Below, in pieces: positions 35,559-37,354 of a stretch of 37,354 bases of DNA. The notes under the pieces are model-generated. The model did no database searches, was not told where the DNA came from, and saw nothing but the letters and a program-made list of their open reading frames with translations. Numbering within the stretch: the first letter of the stretch is position 1; each line of letters begins with the position of its first letter. The stretch lies in assembly GCA_005881575.1 (NCBI GenBank), contig VBCA01000051.1:1-37354 (forward strand), given 5' to 3'. The stretch comes from Betaproteobacteria bacterium. GTDB lineage: Bacteria; Pseudomonadota; Gammaproteobacteria; Burkholderiales; SG8-39. The translations under genes were made by a program, and so were the position numbers.

Positions 35559-35613
35559 GCGGGGCTTGGCGGTCGTTGCGCGAAGGAACGCGGGGGTTGC
35601 CGCGCTCCCGCGA

Positions 35614-35622
35614 ACTATAGCA
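35614..35622 (-). promoter_or_regulatory. extended -10 promoter for metY
   Basis: TGCTATAGT on the minus strand is a TG-n-extended -10 (5/6) overlapping the stop codon of the upstream diguanylate cyclase gene. Transcription would start about 49 bases before the metY ATG. The -35 is poor. Confidence 0.45.
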
Positions 35623-37279
35623 CGCGGGTCTGGAGCTGGTCCGCAGAGTACGCGACGACGCGGTTGCGCCCGGCCTGCTTCGCCGCGTAGAGCGCTTCGT
35701 CGGCGCAGCGCAACAGCTCCTCGGATTCCTTGGTGTGATCGGGGAAGACGGCAACCCCGAGGGAAACGGTGACGGGCCCGAGCGGCTTATCGCCATATCG
35801 AAGCTCGAGCTTTGCAACTTCCTCGCGCATGCGCTCGGCCCTGCGCAGCGCGGCGTCGAACGGGCACTCGGGCAGCAGCACCAGGAATTCCTCGCCTCCG
35901 TAGCGGCTGGCGACGTCGGACCCTCGCGTGGTGCGCCCGAGCGCGCCCGCCAGCTCCCGCAGTACGAGATCGCCCGCTTCGTGGCCGAACGTGTCGTTGA
36001 AGCCCTTGAAGTGGTCGATGTCGAGCATGATCGCGGCGATCGACCAGCCGTGGCGCTGCGCGCGGCGCAGCTCCAGGCCGAACCACTCCTCCACGTAATG
36101 GCGGTTGTACAGGCCGGTGAGCTTGTCGCGCATCGCCTGCTCTTGCAGTCTTTCGCGCAGCAGCGCCGCCTCGCGGTTGCGCTGCGCGAGCTCCGCGCCG
36201 CGCGACTCGGAGATTGCGACCGACGTCATCAGCCAGAACAGCAAGGCGCTGATGGCGAGCAGGGCCGCCAGGATCGCTGCGATCCCGGCCTTGTCCAGCA
36301 GGTCGACGGGATCCTTGCGCGGAACGATCCGCAGCCGCCATTCGCGGTCTCCCACGGCCAGGCGGCGGGTCACCTCATATCGGGAGAATTCGCCCGGCGC
36401 GGATGCAGCGGCGCGCGGCGCTGCGCTGTCGAAAAGCAGCGCGTCCCTCGCCGCGCCTTCGCCGGCTTCGTAGATCTGCAGCTCCGCGCGCGCGAGGACC
36501 TCCTTCGACAGAGTCGCATCGATCATCTCGCCGACGCGCACGGCCGAGCCCACGATTCCCGAGTAAAGGCGCTGCCGCTCCTCGACCGACCCGGGCACGC
36601 CGCCGCCGCGGTACACGGCGAGCCGCAGCAGCGTGCTGGCGACGCTCGCATTGCCGTCCCTCAGCAAGGTGACTGCAGAGCTCGCGGAAATCTGCCCGGA
36701 GTCGCGCGCGCGATCGACGGCCGAGCGGCGCAGCGGATCGGCGTTCAAGTCTAGCCCCCAGGCTGCGACGTTCTTGCCCATCGGCTCGATATAGCTCAGC
36801 ACCGCGTACTCCGGGCGCTCGCCCGGGGGCTTGATCGCGAATTCGGGCAGCCCTTTGACCAATGGACCCTTCTCGGCGCGCACCGCGCGCTCGAACTGGA
36901 GCTTTCTCGCATGCGGGACGCGGAACGTGAACGAGATATTGGTCACCCCCGGGTAGCGCTCGCCCAGGGAAAGCGCCTGCGCGAACTGGTGGAATTCGTC
37001 GCGGGTCACTTCGGTGGAGGAGTCGAACAGGCCGCGCAGCGCGAAGAGCACGTCCCCGTAGGCGCGGATCCGCGAATTCACGCCGTTGGCGACGCCGACG
37101 GCGACGGTCTCGAACCTCGAGTGCGCTTCCTGACGCACCTGGGCACCGAAGTAATACGTGCTGGCGCCGGAAAACGCGAGGCTCCCCGCGAGCACGGCCC
37201 AGCGCAGCCACCGGTGCTGCATCGGCAGCTGCTGAAGCCGTGGGATCAGATCCCGCTTCGCTTCGTCGGGTGCGGCCAT
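35615..37279 (-). CDS. CHASE-domain diguanylate cyclase
   Basis: A 554-residue membrane sensor that should make cyclic di-GMP. A first membrane helix (about 24-44), a periplasmic CHASE domain (about 60-290, with FTFRVPHARKLQFERAV), and a second membrane helix (about 333-357) lead to a short coiled coil and a GGDEF domain. The active site is GGEEF (461-465). The inhibitory I-site RGSD (452-455) lies the correct five residues before it, so feedback inhibition by product is expected. No EAL domain is attached. The ligand of the CHASE domain is unknown. The 75 bases beyond the start, to the window end, show no further gene. Confidence 0.93.
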   Translation of the reverse strand: MAAPDEAKRDLIPRLQQLPMQHRWLRWAVLAGSLAFSGASTYYFGAQVRQEAHSRFETVAVGVANGVNSRIRAYGDVLFALRGLFDSSTEVTRDEFHQFAQALSLGERYPGVTNISFTFRVPHARKLQFERAVRAEKGPLVKGLPEFAIKPPGERPEYAVLSYIEPMGKNVAAWGLDLNADPLRRSAVDRARDSGQISASSAVTLLRDGNASVASTLLRLAVYRGGGVPGSVEERQRLYSGIVGSAVRVGEMIDATLSKEVLARAELQIYEAGEGAARDALLFDSAAPRAAASAPGEFSRYEVTRRLAVGDREWRLRIVPRKDPVDLLDKAGIAAILAALLAISALLFWLMTSVAISESRGAELAQRNREAALLRERLQEQAMRDKLTGLYNRHYVEEWFGLELRRAQRHGWSIAAIMLDIDHFKGFNDTFGHEAGDLVLRELAGALGRTTRGSDVASRYGGEEFLVLLPECPFDAALRRAERMREEVAKLELRYGDKPLGPVTVSLGVAVFPDHTKESEELLRCADEALYAAKQAGRNRVVAYSADQLQTRVL

Positions 37280-37354
37280 GCGTGTTCGCCTGGGGCGGTA
37301 GGGCGCTCGCGTTCCGGCGCTTAGTCTACGCCTTGTGTTTCCCGAGGAGAACGG

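Overview
The window is high-GC chromosomal DNA with very dense coding. It reads as a betaproteobacterium, probably Burkholderiales or a close relative. Three things point there: the block ogt-xerD-folB-plsY-tsaD followed by rpsU-yqeY-dnaG-rpoD-tRNA(CAU), a Bug/TctC-type orphan binding protein, and an RpoD with a long Ala/Lys-rich N-terminal extension. No insertion sequence, integrase of a mobile element, CRISPR array or rRNA is visible. No gap between genes exceeds 300 bases; the largest are 24361-24613, 5632-5781 and 12112-12248.

Region 1 (1-5631) holds a fused TRAP-transporter permease, ogt and xerD, each overlapping the next by ATGA. Convergent folB, then plsY, then convergent tsaD follow. 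Region 2 (5782-11263) is a three-gene heavy-metal-type RND efflux operon (adaptor, pump, outer-membrane channel) sitting between tsaD and rpsU, two genes I expect to be adjacent and divergent in this group. Region 3 (11276-16711) is the macromolecular synthesis operon rpsU-yqeY-dnaG-rpoD plus a CAU tRNA. It has a terminator-like hairpin after rpsU and an extended -10 promoter with a perfect TATAAT inside the end of dnaG.

Region 4 (17209-24360, minus strand) is the most unusual part. It is a seven-gene operon: acyl carrier protein, ketoreductase-like SDR, AMP-forming acyl ligase, membrane-anchored SGNH-type protein, DUF2156 (MprF C-terminal-like) transferase, stand-alone polyketide-synthase-type dehydratase, and MBOAT acyltransferase. 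Ligase, carrier, MBOAT and SGNH protein match the logic of the Dlt envelope-acylation pathway (DltA, C, B, D). The MBOAT ends in FLYYQF, which fits the FxYxxF acyl-acceptor tail of DltX. The added ketoreductase and dehydratase suggest the acyl group is reduced and dehydrated on the carrier before export. I infer a Dlt-like system exporting an unsaturated or otherwise tailored acyl group to a periplasmic acceptor. Substrate and acceptor are unknown.

Region 5 (24614-27901) is a divergent beta-oxidation pair (FadB-like hydratase/dehydrogenase and thiolase), separated from the acylation operon by a 253-base control region with an inverted repeat and a repeated GGGGAA..CCT motif. Region 6 (27927-37279) is ordinary accessory and metabolic content: a TctC-like binding protein, a small secreted protein, an alpha/beta hydrolase overlapping a gluzincin lipoprotein, ridA-type and GST genes, a small lipoprotein, metY with a gamma-glutamyltransferase-family gene, and a CHASE-GGDEF diguanylate cyclase.
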